Positions 53,569 to 61,938 of a stretch of DNA of 64,000 nucleotides are shown here, in pieces. The translations under genes and the position numbers were made by a program. Origin of the DNA: Nocardioides islandensis (lineage in GTDB: Bacteria > Actinomycetota > Actinomycetes > Propionibacteriales > Nocardioidaceae); NCBI RefSeq assembly GCF_015352455.1, contig NZ_JADKPN010000011.1, positions 124,001 through 188,000 of the forward strand, in the 5' to 3' direction. The stretch's first letter is position 1. Each line of letters begins with the position of its first letter. The notes under the pieces are model-generated. The model did not search any database and was not told the DNA's origin. It saw only the letters and a list, made by a program, of their open reading frames with translations.

Positions 53569-54849
53569 GTGAGGCTCGTCCGCAACCCCGTGGTGCAGTA
53601 CCTCGCGGTGGCCGTCGTCCTCTTCGTCGCCCTCTCCGTGGCGACCTCCCTGCTCAGCGCCCGGGTCGCCAGCACCGAGGCACGTGCTGACGCGAAGGCG
53701 GTGACCCGGGTGCTGGCCCGGTCGGTCGCGCAGCCCGCGATCCCGAAGGGCCTGGTCGACGGCGACCCCGGCGCGATCGACAAGCTCGACCGCGAGGTCC
53801 TCGAGCGCCTCCTGGTGGGCGACGTGCGCCGCGTGAAGATCTGGCGCGGTGACGGCACGATCCTCTACTCCGACGAGACCCGGCTGATCGGCACGAGATA
53901 CCCGCTCGACGACGAGGAGACCGCCGTCCTCGAGGGCGGTGGGACCGTGGCCGAGGTGTCGGACCTGACCAAGCCCGAGAACCGCTACGAGAAGTCCGAC
54001 GACGGGCTGGTCGAGGTGTACAGCCGCATCAGGTCGCCGGAGGGCGCACCGATGCTGTTCGAGGTGTACTTCTCCGCCGACGACCTCGCCCAGCGTCGCT
54101 CGCAGCTGTTCGTACCGTTCCAGAGGATCACCATCGGGGGGCTGCTCGCGATGCTCGTCGTGGCCACCCCGATCATCTGGGTGCTGACGCGTCGGCTCAC
54201 CCGCAACGCCCGCGAGCGCGAACGACTGCTGCGCGCCTCGATGAACGCCTCGGAGGCCGAGCGCCGGCGCATCGCCCGCGACCTGCACGACGGCGTCGTG
54301 CAGGACCTGGCGGGTACGGCGTTCTCGCTCACCGCGGTCAGCCGCGACCCGGACGTCCCCGAACGCCTGCGCGAGGACCTGCAGGGGGCGGGTACGTCGC
54401 TGCGGACCAGCCTCAAGGCGCTGCGCTCCCTGCTGGTGTCGATCCACCCGCCTGACCTGCACGCGGACGGCCTGACCGCGGCGCTCACCGACCTGACCGC
54501 CCCGGCGGCGTCGGCGGACATCGAGACCAGCGTGCGCGTCTCCGACGTCGGCGAGGTGCCGGACGAGACGGTGGCGCTGGTGTGGCGGGTGGCCCAGGAG
54601 GCCGTCCGCAACGCGATCCGGCACGCGCACGCCAGGTCGCTGGACGTCGACGTGCACCGCGACGGCGAGTGGCTGGTGCTGGTCGTCACCGACGACGGTC
54701 ATGGGTTCGACCCGGACGCGGACAGGGACGCGACCAGCTTCGGGCTGCGCGGCCTGGCCAGCCTGGTGGCGGACGAGGGCGGGCGGCTCGACGTACGGTC
54801 GGCGCCCGGTGAGGGCACGGAGATCCGGATGGAGGTGCGGGTGCGGTGA
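53569..54849 (+). CDS. NarL/DegS-type sensor histidine kinase
   Basis: 426 residues. Transmembrane helices ~8-30 and ~188-206 enclose an extracytoplasmic sensor domain of ~155 residues with no recognised fold. A short HAMP-like linker leads to the HisKA_3 dimerisation box with phospho-acceptor H240 (RRRIARDLHDGVVQDLAG) and an ATPase domain (VAQEAVRNAIRHA N-box, DDGHGFDP G-box). It phosphorylates the response regulator encoded by the overlapping next gene. The two small secreted proteins upstream are candidate inputs or outputs by position only. Confidence 0.92.
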   Translation: MRLVRNPVVQYLAVAVVLFVALSVATSLLSARVASTEARADAKAVTRVLARSVAQPAIPKGLVDGDPGAIDKLDREVLERLLVGDVRRVKIWRGDGTILYSDETRLIGTRYPLDDEETAVLEGGGTVAEVSDLTKPENRYEKSDDGLVEVYSRIRSPEGAPMLFEVYFSADDLAQRRSQLFVPFQRITIGGLLAMLVVATPIIWVLTRRLTRNARERERLLRASMNASEAERRRIARDLHDGVVQDLAGTAFSLTAVSRDPDVPERLREDLQGAGTSLRTSLKALRSLLVSIHPPDLHADGLTAALTDLTAPAASADIETSVRVSDVGEVPDETVALVWRVAQEAVRNAIRHAHARSLDVDVHRDGEWLVLVVTDDGHGFDPDADRDATSFGLRGLASLVADEGGRLDVRSAPGEGTEIRMEVRVR

Positions 54850-55481
54850 GCGCGTCGAGCGAGGGGCAGATCACGGTCGTGGTCGTCGACGACCACGCCG
54901 TCGTGCGCGGCGGCCTGACCCAGCTGCTGGCCGGGGTCGCGGACCTTCGCGTCGTCGGTACGGCGAGCGGCGGGGCCGAGGCCATCGAGGTCGTCCGGGC
55001 GACGCGGCCGGACGTGGTGTTGATGGACCTCCAGATGCCCGGGGTCGACGGGGTGAAGGCCACGAGGGCGATCGTCGACGAGGGGCTCTCCGACGTGCTC
55101 GTGCTGACGTCCTTCGCGGACGCCGAGCGGATCGTCGGCGCCCTGGACGCGGGTGCGGTGGGCTACCTGCTCAAGGACGCCGAGCCCGACGACATCCTCG
55201 GCGGGATCCGGGCTGTCGCGAGGGGCGAGTCACCCATCCACCCGCGTGCCGCCCGCGAGCTCCTCGACACGCGCCGGCCGGCCGCGGACCTGCCCGACCT
55301 GACGCCGCGCGAGCGCGAGGTGCTCGGCCTGGTGCGCGAGGGGCTGGCGAACAAGCAGATCGCGCGGCGGCTCGGGATCACCGAGCGGACCGTGAAGGCC
55401 CACCTGACCTCGATCTTCGCCACCATCGGCGTATCCGACCGAACCAGCGCGGCCCTCTGGGCCGAGCGGCACCGCGTCTGA
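54846..55481 (+). CDS. NarL/FixJ-family response regulator
   Basis: 211 residues. The receiver domain has acidic VVDDHAV (DD at 15-16), phospho-acceptor D61 in VLMDLQMPG and the conserved Lys in YLLKDAEP. The C-terminal LuxR HTH is LTPREREVLGLVREG, then ITERTVKAHLTSIFATIGV. Starts at GTG 54846, overlapping the kinase stop by 4 nt. The last 104 nt overlap the convergent RecB-like gene. Confidence 0.93.
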   Translation: MSASSEGQITVVVVDDHAVVRGGLTQLLAGVADLRVVGTASGGAEAIEVVRATRPDVVLMDLQMPGVDGVKATRAIVDEGLSDVLVLTSFADAERIVGALDAGAVGYLLKDAEPDDILGGIRAVARGESPIHPRAARELLDTRRPAADLPDLTPREREVLGLVREGLANKQIARRLGITERTVKAHLTSIFATIGVSDRTSAALWAERHRV

Positions 55482-56325
55482 GCCGCTCCTCCGGGACCGG
55501 CGGGGGAGTGCCGCCCCACTCGGGGCAGACCGCCTTGAACGAGCACCAGTCGCAGGCGCGGGAGCGGTTCGGCTGCCAGTCGCGGGCCTCCTCGGCGGCC
55601 CGCATCGCGTCCCAGAGCGCGTTGACCTTGCGCTCGGTGGCCACCAGGTCGGCCTCGTCCGGCTCGTAGCTCAGCATCTCGCCGTTGCCCAGGTAGACCA
55701 GTCGGAGCACCTTCGGGATGACGCCGCGCGAGCGCCAGAGAGCCAGCGCGTAGAACTTCATCTGGAACAGCGCCTTGGCCTCGTAGTCGACGGCTGGCGA
55801 TGGTCCCGTCTTGTAGTCGCTCACCCTCATCGCCCCGTCCGGTGCGACGTCGAGGCGGTCGATGTACCCCCGGAGCAGCAGCTTGGAGTCGAGCAGCGCC
55901 TCGACGTACAGCTCCCGCTCGGCGGGCTCCAGGCGTTGCGGGTCCTCGAGGGTGAAGTAGCGGTCGAGCACCTCGGCGGCCGAGGTCATCCACGCGTCCA
56001 GCTCGGCCCGGGAGCCGAACAGCGCGGGCAGCTCGGGCGACTGGACGACGAAGGCGTCCCACGTCGGGGACAGCATCGCCCGTGCGCGCTCGGGGGTGCG
56101 CTCGGCGGCCGGGAGGCTGAACAGGTCCTCCAGCACCTTGTGCACGAGCGTGCCGCGCACCGCGTCGACCGACGACGTCTCGGGCAGCCGGTCGATCGTG
56201 CGGAACCGGAACATCAGCGGGCAGGTCATGAAGTCCGAGGCGCGGCTCGGCGACATCGCGCCCAGCACGTCCACGCCGTCGACGCGACGGAACTCCCGGC
56301 GGGAGGAGTCGTCGATTACGGTCAC
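55378..56325 (-). CDS. RecB-family PD-(D/E)XK exonuclease with Fe-S cysteines
   Basis: 315 residues. The nuclease core shows H in GTLVHKVLEDLF, D in GYIDRLDV and DYKTG (the D-x-K motif). Four cysteines, one in DFMTCPLMF and three in RACDWCSFKAVCP, fit the Fe-S staple of AddB/RecB-like nucleases. A basic C-terminal tail (RRGAARPRGPRWFGRIRRWW) is encoded over the antisense of the response-regulator gene; its low conservation pattern suggests it may be an extension created by loss of an earlier stop. GTG start with -10 6 nt upstream. Confidence 0.87.
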   Translation of the reverse strand: MTVIDDSSRREFRRVDGVDVLGAMSPSRASDFMTCPLMFRFRTIDRLPETSSVDAVRGTLVHKVLEDLFSLPAAERTPERARAMLSPTWDAFVVQSPELPALFGSRAELDAWMTSAAEVLDRYFTLEDPQRLEPAERELYVEALLDSKLLLRGYIDRLDVAPDGAMRVSDYKTGPSPAVDYEAKALFQMKFYALALWRSRGVIPKVLRLVYLGNGEMLSYEPDEADLVATERKVNALWDAMRAAEEARDWQPNRSRACDWCSFKAVCPEWGGTPPPVPEERLRRGAARPRGPRWFGRIRRWWRRSRSGGPSRSAR

Positions 56326-56331
56326 GCTTCG

Positions 56332-56337
56332 ACCCTA
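56332..56337 (-). promoter_or_regulatory. -10 box for RecB-like gene (leaderless)
   Basis: TAGGGT on the minus strand, 6 nt before GTG 56325. Confidence 0.55.
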
Positions 56338-56370
56338 GGCCAGCGCACCGACACCGCAGGGCCCGTCGGA

Positions 56371-56376
56371 TAGCCT
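56371..56376 (+). promoter_or_regulatory. -10 box for M50 protease gene (leaderless)
   Basis: TAGCCT, 6 nt before GTG 56383. The divergent pair of promoters shares 33 nt. Confidence 0.55.
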
Positions 56377-56382
56377 CGTGAC

Positions 56383-57540
56383 GTGTCCGAGCCGTCCTCC
56401 CGACCTCGTCCGGAGCCGCAACGGCCCCCGGGCACCTTCAAGGTCGGCACGATCGCGGGCTCGGACGTCCTGGTCACCACGTCCTGGTTCGTCATCGCGG
56501 CGCTGATCGCCTGGACCGTGTCCCCTCGCGTGGACCAGGTCGAGCCCGGTCTGGGCGGCTTCAAGTACATCGCGGGCTTCGCGTTCGCCGTCGTCCTCTA
56601 CCTGTCGGTGCTGCTGCACGAGGCCTCGCACGCCTACATGGCCCGGCACTACGGGTTCGACGTCTCCTCGATCACCCTGCACTTCCTCGGCGGCGCGACC
56701 CAGATCGAGGGAGAGGCGCGCACCCCGAAGCAGGAGTTCCTGATCGCCGTCGTCGGGCCGCTGACCTCGCTCGCCGTCGGCGCGGCCGCACTCGGCCTGT
56801 GGTTCGTCACGCCCGACGGGCTGCTGCTGATGGCCGTCGAGGGGCTGGCCGGCGCCAACCTCATCGTCGGGTTCCTCAACCTGGTCCCCGGCCTGCCGCT
56901 GGACGGCGGTCGCGTGCTCAAGGCGGGGGTGTGGCGGCTCACCGGTGACCGCCTGCGCGGCACCATCGCGGCCGCGTGGGTGGGCCGGCTGGTCGCCGTG
57001 GCCGCTCTCGCGTGGCCGCTCCTGCAGGAGAAGGTGCTCGGCACCCCGCCGGACATCTTCGACGTCTTCCTCGCCGGCATGATCGCGCTGTTCCTCTGGA
57101 GCGCGGCGAGCTCGGCGTTGGCGTCGGCGCAGGCGCGTGGCTCGCTGCCCGCCCTGGTCGCCCGCCGACTGGCCCGACGAGCGCTCGCCGTGCCCGCGGA
57201 CCTCCCGTTGGCCGAGGCCGTACGCCGCGCCAAGGAGGCCCGGGCCGGCAGCCTGATCACGGTCACCAGCGGTGGCTCCCCGGTCGGCCTGGTCAGCGAG
57301 GCCGCTCTGGTGGCCACCCCCGAGGAACGCCGGCCCTGGGTCGCGGTCTCGACGGTGGCGCGCAGCCTGGAGCCCGGCATGAGCCTCCCGGCGGAGATCG
57401 AGGGGGAGGAGCTGGTGCGGGCCATGACCGTCACACCCGCCCACGAGTACCTCCTCGTCGAGCAGGACGGCAGCATCTACGGCGTGCTCTCGGCCGCCGA
57501 CGTCGAGCGCGCTTTCCAGGAGGCGCGTTCAAGGCGGTAG
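56383..57540 (+). CDS. Site-2 protease family (M50) membrane metalloprotease with CBS domains
   Basis: 385 residues. The zinc motif HEASH (79-83) lies in the second hydrophobic helix, and NLVPGLPLDGG (166-176, metal Asp174) in a later one. The C-terminal ~150 residues form a CBS-domain pair (LPLAEAVRRAKEARAGSLI, EYLLVEQDGSIYGVLS) that may sense adenine nucleotides. Such proteases cut transmembrane anchors, for example of anti-sigma factors; the substrate here is unknown. Confidence 0.9.
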   Translation: MSEPSSRPRPEPQRPPGTFKVGTIAGSDVLVTTSWFVIAALIAWTVSPRVDQVEPGLGGFKYIAGFAFAVVLYLSVLLHEASHAYMARHYGFDVSSITLHFLGGATQIEGEARTPKQEFLIAVVGPLTSLAVGAAALGLWFVTPDGLLLMAVEGLAGANLIVGFLNLVPGLPLDGGRVLKAGVWRLTGDRLRGTIAAAWVGRLVAVAALAWPLLQEKVLGTPPDIFDVFLAGMIALFLWSAASSALASAQARGSLPALVARRLARRALAVPADLPLAEAVRRAKEARAGSLITVTSGGSPVGLVSEAALVATPEERRPWVAVSTVARSLEPGMSLPAEIEGEELVRAMTVTPAHEYLLVEQDGSIYGVLSAADVERAFQEARSRR

Positions 57541-57550
57541 GGGCCGTCGC

Positions 57551-57556
57551 TAGGGT
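57551..57556 (+). promoter_or_regulatory. -10 box for trmI (leaderless)
   Basis: TAGGGT, 6 nt before ATG 57563. Confidence 0.55.
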
Positions 57557-57562
57557 CGGCGC

Positions 57563-58498
57563 ATGGGCCAGCCCGACGTACCTCACGAGGCGTGGGCCGG
57601 CGTGCACCGCGGGCCGCTGCAGGAGGGTCAGTGGGTGCGGCTGGTCGACTCGAAGGGCCGCCGCCACAACTTCTGCCTCGAGGCCGGCAAGCGCTTCTTC
57701 TCCAACCGCGGCCACCTCGACCACGACGAGCTGATCGGCCGCGAGGAGGGGTTCACGGTCACCTCGTCCGGTGGCGGTGAGTACCTCGTGTTCCGGCCGC
57801 TGCTGTCGGAGTTCGTGGTGTCGATGCCCCGCGGCGCCGCCGTCGTGTACCCGAAGGACGCCGCCCAGATCGTGGCGATGGCCGACATCTTCCCGGGAGC
57901 CCACGTCGTCGAGGCGGGGGTCGGCTCCGGCGCCCTCACGTGCACGCTGCTGCGCGCCGTCGGCCCGCACGGCCGGGTGCTGTCGTTCGAGCGGCGCGAG
58001 GAGTTCGCCGAGGTCGCCCGCAAGAACGTGACCCAGTTCTTCGAGGGCGACCACCCGGCCTGGGAGCTCAGGCTCGGTGACCTGGCCGAGGCCCTGCCCG
58101 AGTCGGGGGAGCGCGCCGACCGGGTGATCCTCGACATGCTCGCGCCCTGGGACTGCCTCGACGCCGCCGCCGGCGCGCTGCTGCCCGGAGGGGTCCTGTG
58201 CGCGTACGTCGCCACCACGACGCAGCTGTCCCGGTTCGTGGAGACCGTCCGGGTCCATGGGGGCTTCACCGAGCCGCAGGCGTGGGAGTCGCTGGTGCGC
58301 GACTGGCACGTCGAGGGCCTGGCCGTACGTCCGGGGCACTCGATGGTCGGCCACACGGCGTTCCTGGTCACGGCCCGTCGGATGGCCCCCGGGCAGGCGC
58401 CGCCGATCAAGCGCCGGAGGCCCGCGCCCGGTGCCTACGGGCCGGACTACACGGGGCCGCGACCCCCCGGCGTACCCGTCGAAGCCCCGGACGACTGA
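57563..58498 (+). CDS. trmI: tRNA (adenine58-N1)-methyltransferase TrmI
   Basis: 311 residues. An N-terminal small beta-domain (GPLQEGQWVRLVDSKGRRH) is followed by the Rossmann core with SAM motif EAGVGSG (117-123), VLSFERREEFAEVARKN as motif II and VILDMLAPWDCL as the catalytic-region motif. It methylates A58 in the T-loop of tRNAs as a tetramer. The order trmI-arc is conserved in actinobacteria (Rv2118c-Rv2115c, from memory). Confidence 0.93.
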   Translation: MGQPDVPHEAWAGVHRGPLQEGQWVRLVDSKGRRHNFCLEAGKRFFSNRGHLDHDELIGREEGFTVTSSGGGEYLVFRPLLSEFVVSMPRGAAVVYPKDAAQIVAMADIFPGAHVVEAGVGSGALTCTLLRAVGPHGRVLSFERREEFAEVARKNVTQFFEGDHPAWELRLGDLAEALPESGERADRVILDMLAPWDCLDAAAGALLPGGVLCAYVATTTQLSRFVETVRVHGGFTEPQAWESLVRDWHVEGLAVRPGHSMVGHTAFLVTARRMAPGQAPPIKRRRPAPGAYGPDYTGPRPPGVPVEAPDD

Positions 58499-58597
58499 CC
58501 GGAGGGTGACCCACACCCCCCTCGACGGTTGTCACGGTTGTATCAAGTTCGTGTCCAACACCCCTGAGTTCACGTCATGTGACCGTGTTCTCGCGGG

Positions 58598-58603
58598 TAG
58601 GGT
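58598..58603 (+). promoter_or_regulatory. -10 box for arc
   Basis: TAGGGT, 23 nt before ATG 58627. The ribosome site AGGAGG (58611-58616) lies between, so the leader would be about 15-17 nt. The direct repeat CGGTTGT at 58526-58532 and 58535-58541 lies upstream. Confidence 0.4.
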
Positions 58604-58626
58604 CGAAACCAGGAGGTGACGCAACG

Positions 58627-60375
58627 ATGGCTACATCCGAAGACGCTCCTGCCGGCGAGGGTCGCGAGGAGCTCGCCAACCAGGTCCGGTTCCTGGAAGC
58701 GGAGGTGCACGACCTGCGCCGCCGCCTGAGTGAGGGACCGGCTCACAACCGCGGCCTCGAGCTGCGCCTGGCCGACACCCAGCGGTCCCTCTCGGCGGTG
58801 ACCTCGCAGAACGAACGGCTCGCCCAGACGCTGCGCGAGGCGCGCGACCAGATCATGAAGCTGAAGGAGGAGGTCGACCGGCTCGCCCAGCCGCCGGCCG
58901 GCTTCGGCACCTTCCTCACCCGCAACGAGGACGACTCGATCGACGTCTTCACCGGCGGTCGCAAGCTGCGCGTGAACGTCAGCCCGTCGGTCGAGCTCGA
59001 CTCCCTGGTGCGTGGCCAGGAGGTCATGCTCAACGAGGCCCTCAACGTCGTCGCCGCCCTCGAGTTCGAGGAGGTCGGCGAGGTCGTCATGTTCAAGGAG
59101 CTGCTGGCCGACGGCGAGCGCGCCCTGGTGATCGCGAACGCCGACGAGGAGCGCGTGGTCCGGCTCGCCGAGCCGCTGCGCGGTGGCACGATCCGCGCCG
59201 GCGACAGCCTGCTGCTGGACGCCCGCGCGGGGTACGTCTACGAGAAGGTGCCCAAGTCCGAGGTCGAGGAGCTCGTCCTCGAAGAGGTGCCCGACATCGA
59301 CTACACGCAGATCGGCGGGCTGATCTCGCAGATCGACGCCATCCGCGACGCCGTGGAGCTGCCGTACCTCCACCCCGAGCTGTTCAAGGAGCACAAGCTC
59401 AAGCCGCCCAAGGGCGTGCTGCTCTACGGCCCTCCCGGCTGCGGCAAGACGCTGATTGCCAAGGCCGTGGCCAACAGCCTGGCCAAGAAGGTCGCCGCCA
59501 AGACCGGCCAGGAGGGGAAGTCGTACTTCCTCAACATCAAGGGCCCGGAGCTGCTCAACAAGTACGTCGGCGAGACCGAGCGCCACATCCGGCTGGTGTT
59601 CCAGCGGGCCCGTGAGAAGGCCAGCATGGGCACGCCCGTCATCGTGTTCTTCGACGAGATGGACTCGCTGTTCCGCACCCGTGGCTCCGGTGTCTCCTCC
59701 GACGTCGAGAACACCATCGTCCCGCAGCTGCTCAGCGAGATCGACGGCGTCGAGGCCCTCGAGAACGTCCTGGTCATCGGCGCTTCCAACCGCGAGGACA
59801 TGATCGACCCGGCGATCCTGCGGCCCGGCCGCCTCGACGTGAAGATCAAGATCGAGCGCCCGGACGCCGAGTCGGCCCGCGACATCTTCAGCAAGTACCT
59901 CGTGGCCGACCTGCCGCTGCACGCCGACGACCTCAACGAGTTCCGCGGCGACCGCGACGCCTGCGTCGGCGGGATGATCCAGGCCACCGTCGAGCGGATG
60001 TACACCGAGTCCGAGGAGAACCGCTTCCTCGAGGTGACCTACGCCAACGGCGACAAGGAGGTCCTGTACTTCAAGGACTTCAACTCCGGGGCGATGATCC
60101 AGAACATCGTCGACCGCGCGAAGAAGATGGCGATCAAGGACAAGCTGGAGCACGACTCCTACGGCATCCGGGTCTCCCACCTCCTCCAGGCGTGCGTGGA
60201 CGAGTTCAAGGAGAACGAAGACCTGCCCAACACCACCAACCCCGACGACTGGGCCCGCATCTCCGGGAAGAAGGGCGAGCGGATCGTGTTCATCCGCACG
60301 CTCATCACCGGCAAGCAGGGCACCGAGCCGGGACGTTCGATCGACACGGTGTCCAACACCGGCCAGTACCTCTAG
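58627..60375 (+). CDS. arc: Proteasome-associated AAA+ ATPase ARC/Mpa
   Basis: 582 residues in ARC order. An N-terminal coiled coil (~15-88) captures Pup, tandem OB folds follow (~95-215), then the AAA module with Walker A GPPGCGKT (268-275), Walker B FFDEMD (341-346), and an arginine finger region in AILRPGRLD. The C-terminus is NTGQYL, the GQYL docking motif that opens the 20S proteasome gate. It unfolds pupylated proteins. AGGAGG ribosome site 10 nt before ATG 58627. No pup, dop or prcBA gene follows within the window. Confidence 0.96.
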   Translation: MATSEDAPAGEGREELANQVRFLEAEVHDLRRRLSEGPAHNRGLELRLADTQRSLSAVTSQNERLAQTLREARDQIMKLKEEVDRLAQPPAGFGTFLTRNEDDSIDVFTGGRKLRVNVSPSVELDSLVRGQEVMLNEALNVVAALEFEEVGEVVMFKELLADGERALVIANADEERVVRLAEPLRGGTIRAGDSLLLDARAGYVYEKVPKSEVEELVLEEVPDIDYTQIGGLISQIDAIRDAVELPYLHPELFKEHKLKPPKGVLLYGPPGCGKTLIAKAVANSLAKKVAAKTGQEGKSYFLNIKGPELLNKYVGETERHIRLVFQRAREKASMGTPVIVFFDEMDSLFRTRGSGVSSDVENTIVPQLLSEIDGVEALENVLVIGASNREDMIDPAILRPGRLDVKIKIERPDAESARDIFSKYLVADLPLHADDLNEFRGDRDACVGGMIQATVERMYTESEENRFLEVTYANGDKEVLYFKDFNSGAMIQNIVDRAKKMAIKDKLEHDSYGIRVSHLLQACVDEFKENEDLPNTTNPDDWARISGKKGERIVFIRTLITGKQGTEPGRSIDTVSNTGQYL

Positions 60376-60393
60376 GCCGGAGGTCCGCCTGCG

Positions 60394-60741
60394 GTGGCCG
60401 AGGACGAGCTGGAACGACGCGACTACGAGGCCCTGCTCGCCACCCGCGGCGAGCTGGGCCCGGACTACGAGGCGGCGCTGGTCGACTCCTTCGCCGAGCG
60501 CATGGAGAAGGAGATCCAGCGTCGTGTCGCCTCCGGTGGCGTCGTCCGCTCGGGCCGGGACCGGGCCGCGGAGTCGGCCGGCAAACGGCAGCTGGCCCTG
60601 GGCATCGTCTCGCTCGGCGCCGGGATCCCGATCACCGCGATCTCGGCGGCCATGGCCGACCTCCCGGGGCTGATGGTGGCGTGGGCGGGCATCGCCGTCG
60701 TGAACGTCGCGCACGCGCTGCAGGGGCGCCGGCGCGACTGA
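60394..60741 (+). CDS. Small membrane protein downstream of arc
   Basis: 115 residues from GTG 60394. The acidic N-terminal half (ERRDYEALLATRGELGPDYE) is followed by two hydrophobic segments (LALGIVSLGAGIPITAISAA and LMVAWAGIAVVNVAHAL) and a basic end RRRD. The charge pattern suggests the N-terminus is cytosolic. 18 nt after arc, so probably co-transcribed. No family recognised. Confidence 0.7.
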   Translation: MAEDELERRDYEALLATRGELGPDYEAALVDSFAERMEKEIQRRVASGGVVRSGRDRAAESAGKRQLALGIVSLGAGIPITAISAAMADLPGLMVAWAGIAVVNVAHALQGRRRD

Positions 60742-60833
60742 CGCCGTAGACCGGGTGTCTCAGGGCTGGTACCGACCCCGGTTCCGGTGGCCGCCCCGAC
60801 GCGGCGTCGCGCGCGTGCGGCAACTGTGGAGGC

Positions 60834-61529
60834 ATGAACCCCTCCCAGCACCGCGTCGCGGCCATCGCCGCAGCCCTCGTCGGAGTCTGTCTGTTCTGGA
60901 CGGTCGCCGCGATCGACGTGCCCCACGGTGCGTCCGACGCCGAGCTGCTCGCCTGGTGGCAGGTCTCCGGCAACCGCTGGTCCGGCGTCTGGTCGGGGAT
61001 GGCGGCGATCGGCGTGGCCGTCACGGTGGCCGTCCTCCGGCACCACCTCGGCACCGTCGTCGCCGCCCGCGACTCCGCGTGGATGGCCTTCGGCCGGTCC
61101 ATGGCCAGCGCCGTGGCGGCCCTCTGGCTGGTGACCGGCGCGGTCCGCGCGTGCGTCGGCCGCCTCGTCGAGGTGGTCCACGAGCCGCTTCCCGGCCCCG
61201 ACGTGCTGCGGGCCATCACGGCGGTGAACTACGCCCTGCTCGGGCTGTCCGGCATGGCGGTGCTGGGGCTGATGATCCTCGGGGTGTCCGTCGCGGTGCT
61301 CCGCACCGGCGTCCTGGCACGCTGGGTCGGCTGGCTCGGCATCGGCTGCGCGACACCGGTGCTGGCGGCGACCCTGGCGCAGTACGGCGCGTACACGACG
61401 CTGCTGGCCATCGTCTGGTTCCTCGGGCTGGCCGTCGCCATCTGGCGGAGTCAGTCGGTGACGTCGGCGACGGTCGCGTCGAGTGCGGCCAGCAGTGCGC
61501 CGGCGTCCACCGTGAGCGCGACGCCGTGA
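60834..61529 (+). CDS. Putative multi-pass membrane protein
   Basis: 231 residues with about five or six hydrophobic helices, e.g. VAAIAAALVGVCLFWTVAA, YALLGLSGMAVLGLMILGV and TLLAIVWFLGLAVAIW. The Ser/Ala/Thr-rich tail (SVTSATVASSAASSAPASTV) is encoded on the antisense of the deacylase gene (79-nt overlap), so the annotated end may be an accident of frame. GGAGG lies 4 nt before ATG 60834. Function unknown. Confidence 0.6.
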   Translation: MNPSQHRVAAIAAALVGVCLFWTVAAIDVPHGASDAELLAWWQVSGNRWSGVWSGMAAIGVAVTVAVLRHHLGTVVAARDSAWMAFGRSMASAVAALWLVTGAVRACVGRLVEVVHEPLPGPDVLRAITAVNYALLGLSGMAVLGLMILGVSVAVLRTGVLARWVGWLGIGCATPVLAATLAQYGAYTTLLAIVWFLGLAVAIWRSQSVTSATVASSAASSAPASTVSATP

Positions 61530-61906
61530 GCGCCACCTCCGAGGGAGATCGCGCCCTCGACGCGTGAGTCGGCGATGACGGGGAGCGTGCGCAGGCTGCC
61601 CAGCGGCGTGATCGTGCCGCGCTCGTAGCCCGTCACCTCGCGCGCCTCGTCGGCGGGCGGCAGGGAGATCCGGTTGACGCCGAGCAGCGCGCGCAGCTTG
61701 GGCCAGGCGATCTCGCGGTCGCCGGGCACCAGCACGAACCGGTGGTCGCCCTCGCTGACCCGCACCACCAGCGTCTTCACGAGCTGGCGCGGCTCGATCC
61801 CGCGAGCCTCGGCCGCCTCGGCGAGGGAGCGCACCGGACCGTGCCGGGTCACGGCGTACTCGAGCCCGAGCGCCTCCGCCCCGGCGATCGCGCGTTCCTC
61901 GCTCAC
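61451..61906 (-). CDS. YbaK/EbsC-type aminoacyl-tRNA deacylase
   Basis: 151 residues. Family features: EPRQLVKTLVVRVSEGDHRFVLVPGDREI with the conserved Lys in LVKTL, and GVNRISLPPADEAREVTGYERGTITPLG, the GxxxGxxxPxG-like loop. It hydrolyses mischarged aminoacyl-tRNA (Cys-tRNA-Pro type). The GTG start at 61904-61906 lies at the edge of an 11-nt repeat that supplies further GTG codons in other frames. Confidence 0.88.
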   Translation of the reverse strand: MSEERAIAGAEALGLEYAVTRHGPVRSLAEAAEARGIEPRQLVKTLVVRVSEGDHRFVLVPGDREIAWPKLRALLGVNRISLPPADEAREVTGYERGTITPLGSLRTLPVIADSRVEGAISLGGGAHGVALTVDAGALLAALDATVADVTD

Positions 61907-61938
61907 GACGGGCTCACGACGGGCTCACGACGGGCTCA
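61901..61938. repeat. 11-nt tandem repeat at deacylase start
   Basis: GCTCACGACGG occurs three times in a row from 61901 to 61933, and GCTCA of a fourth follows. It spans the start codon region of the minus-strand deacylase gene and runs to the stop codon (61936-61938) of the methyltransferase gene. Slippage here would move candidate GTG starts by 11 nt and change their frame. Confidence 0.75.
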
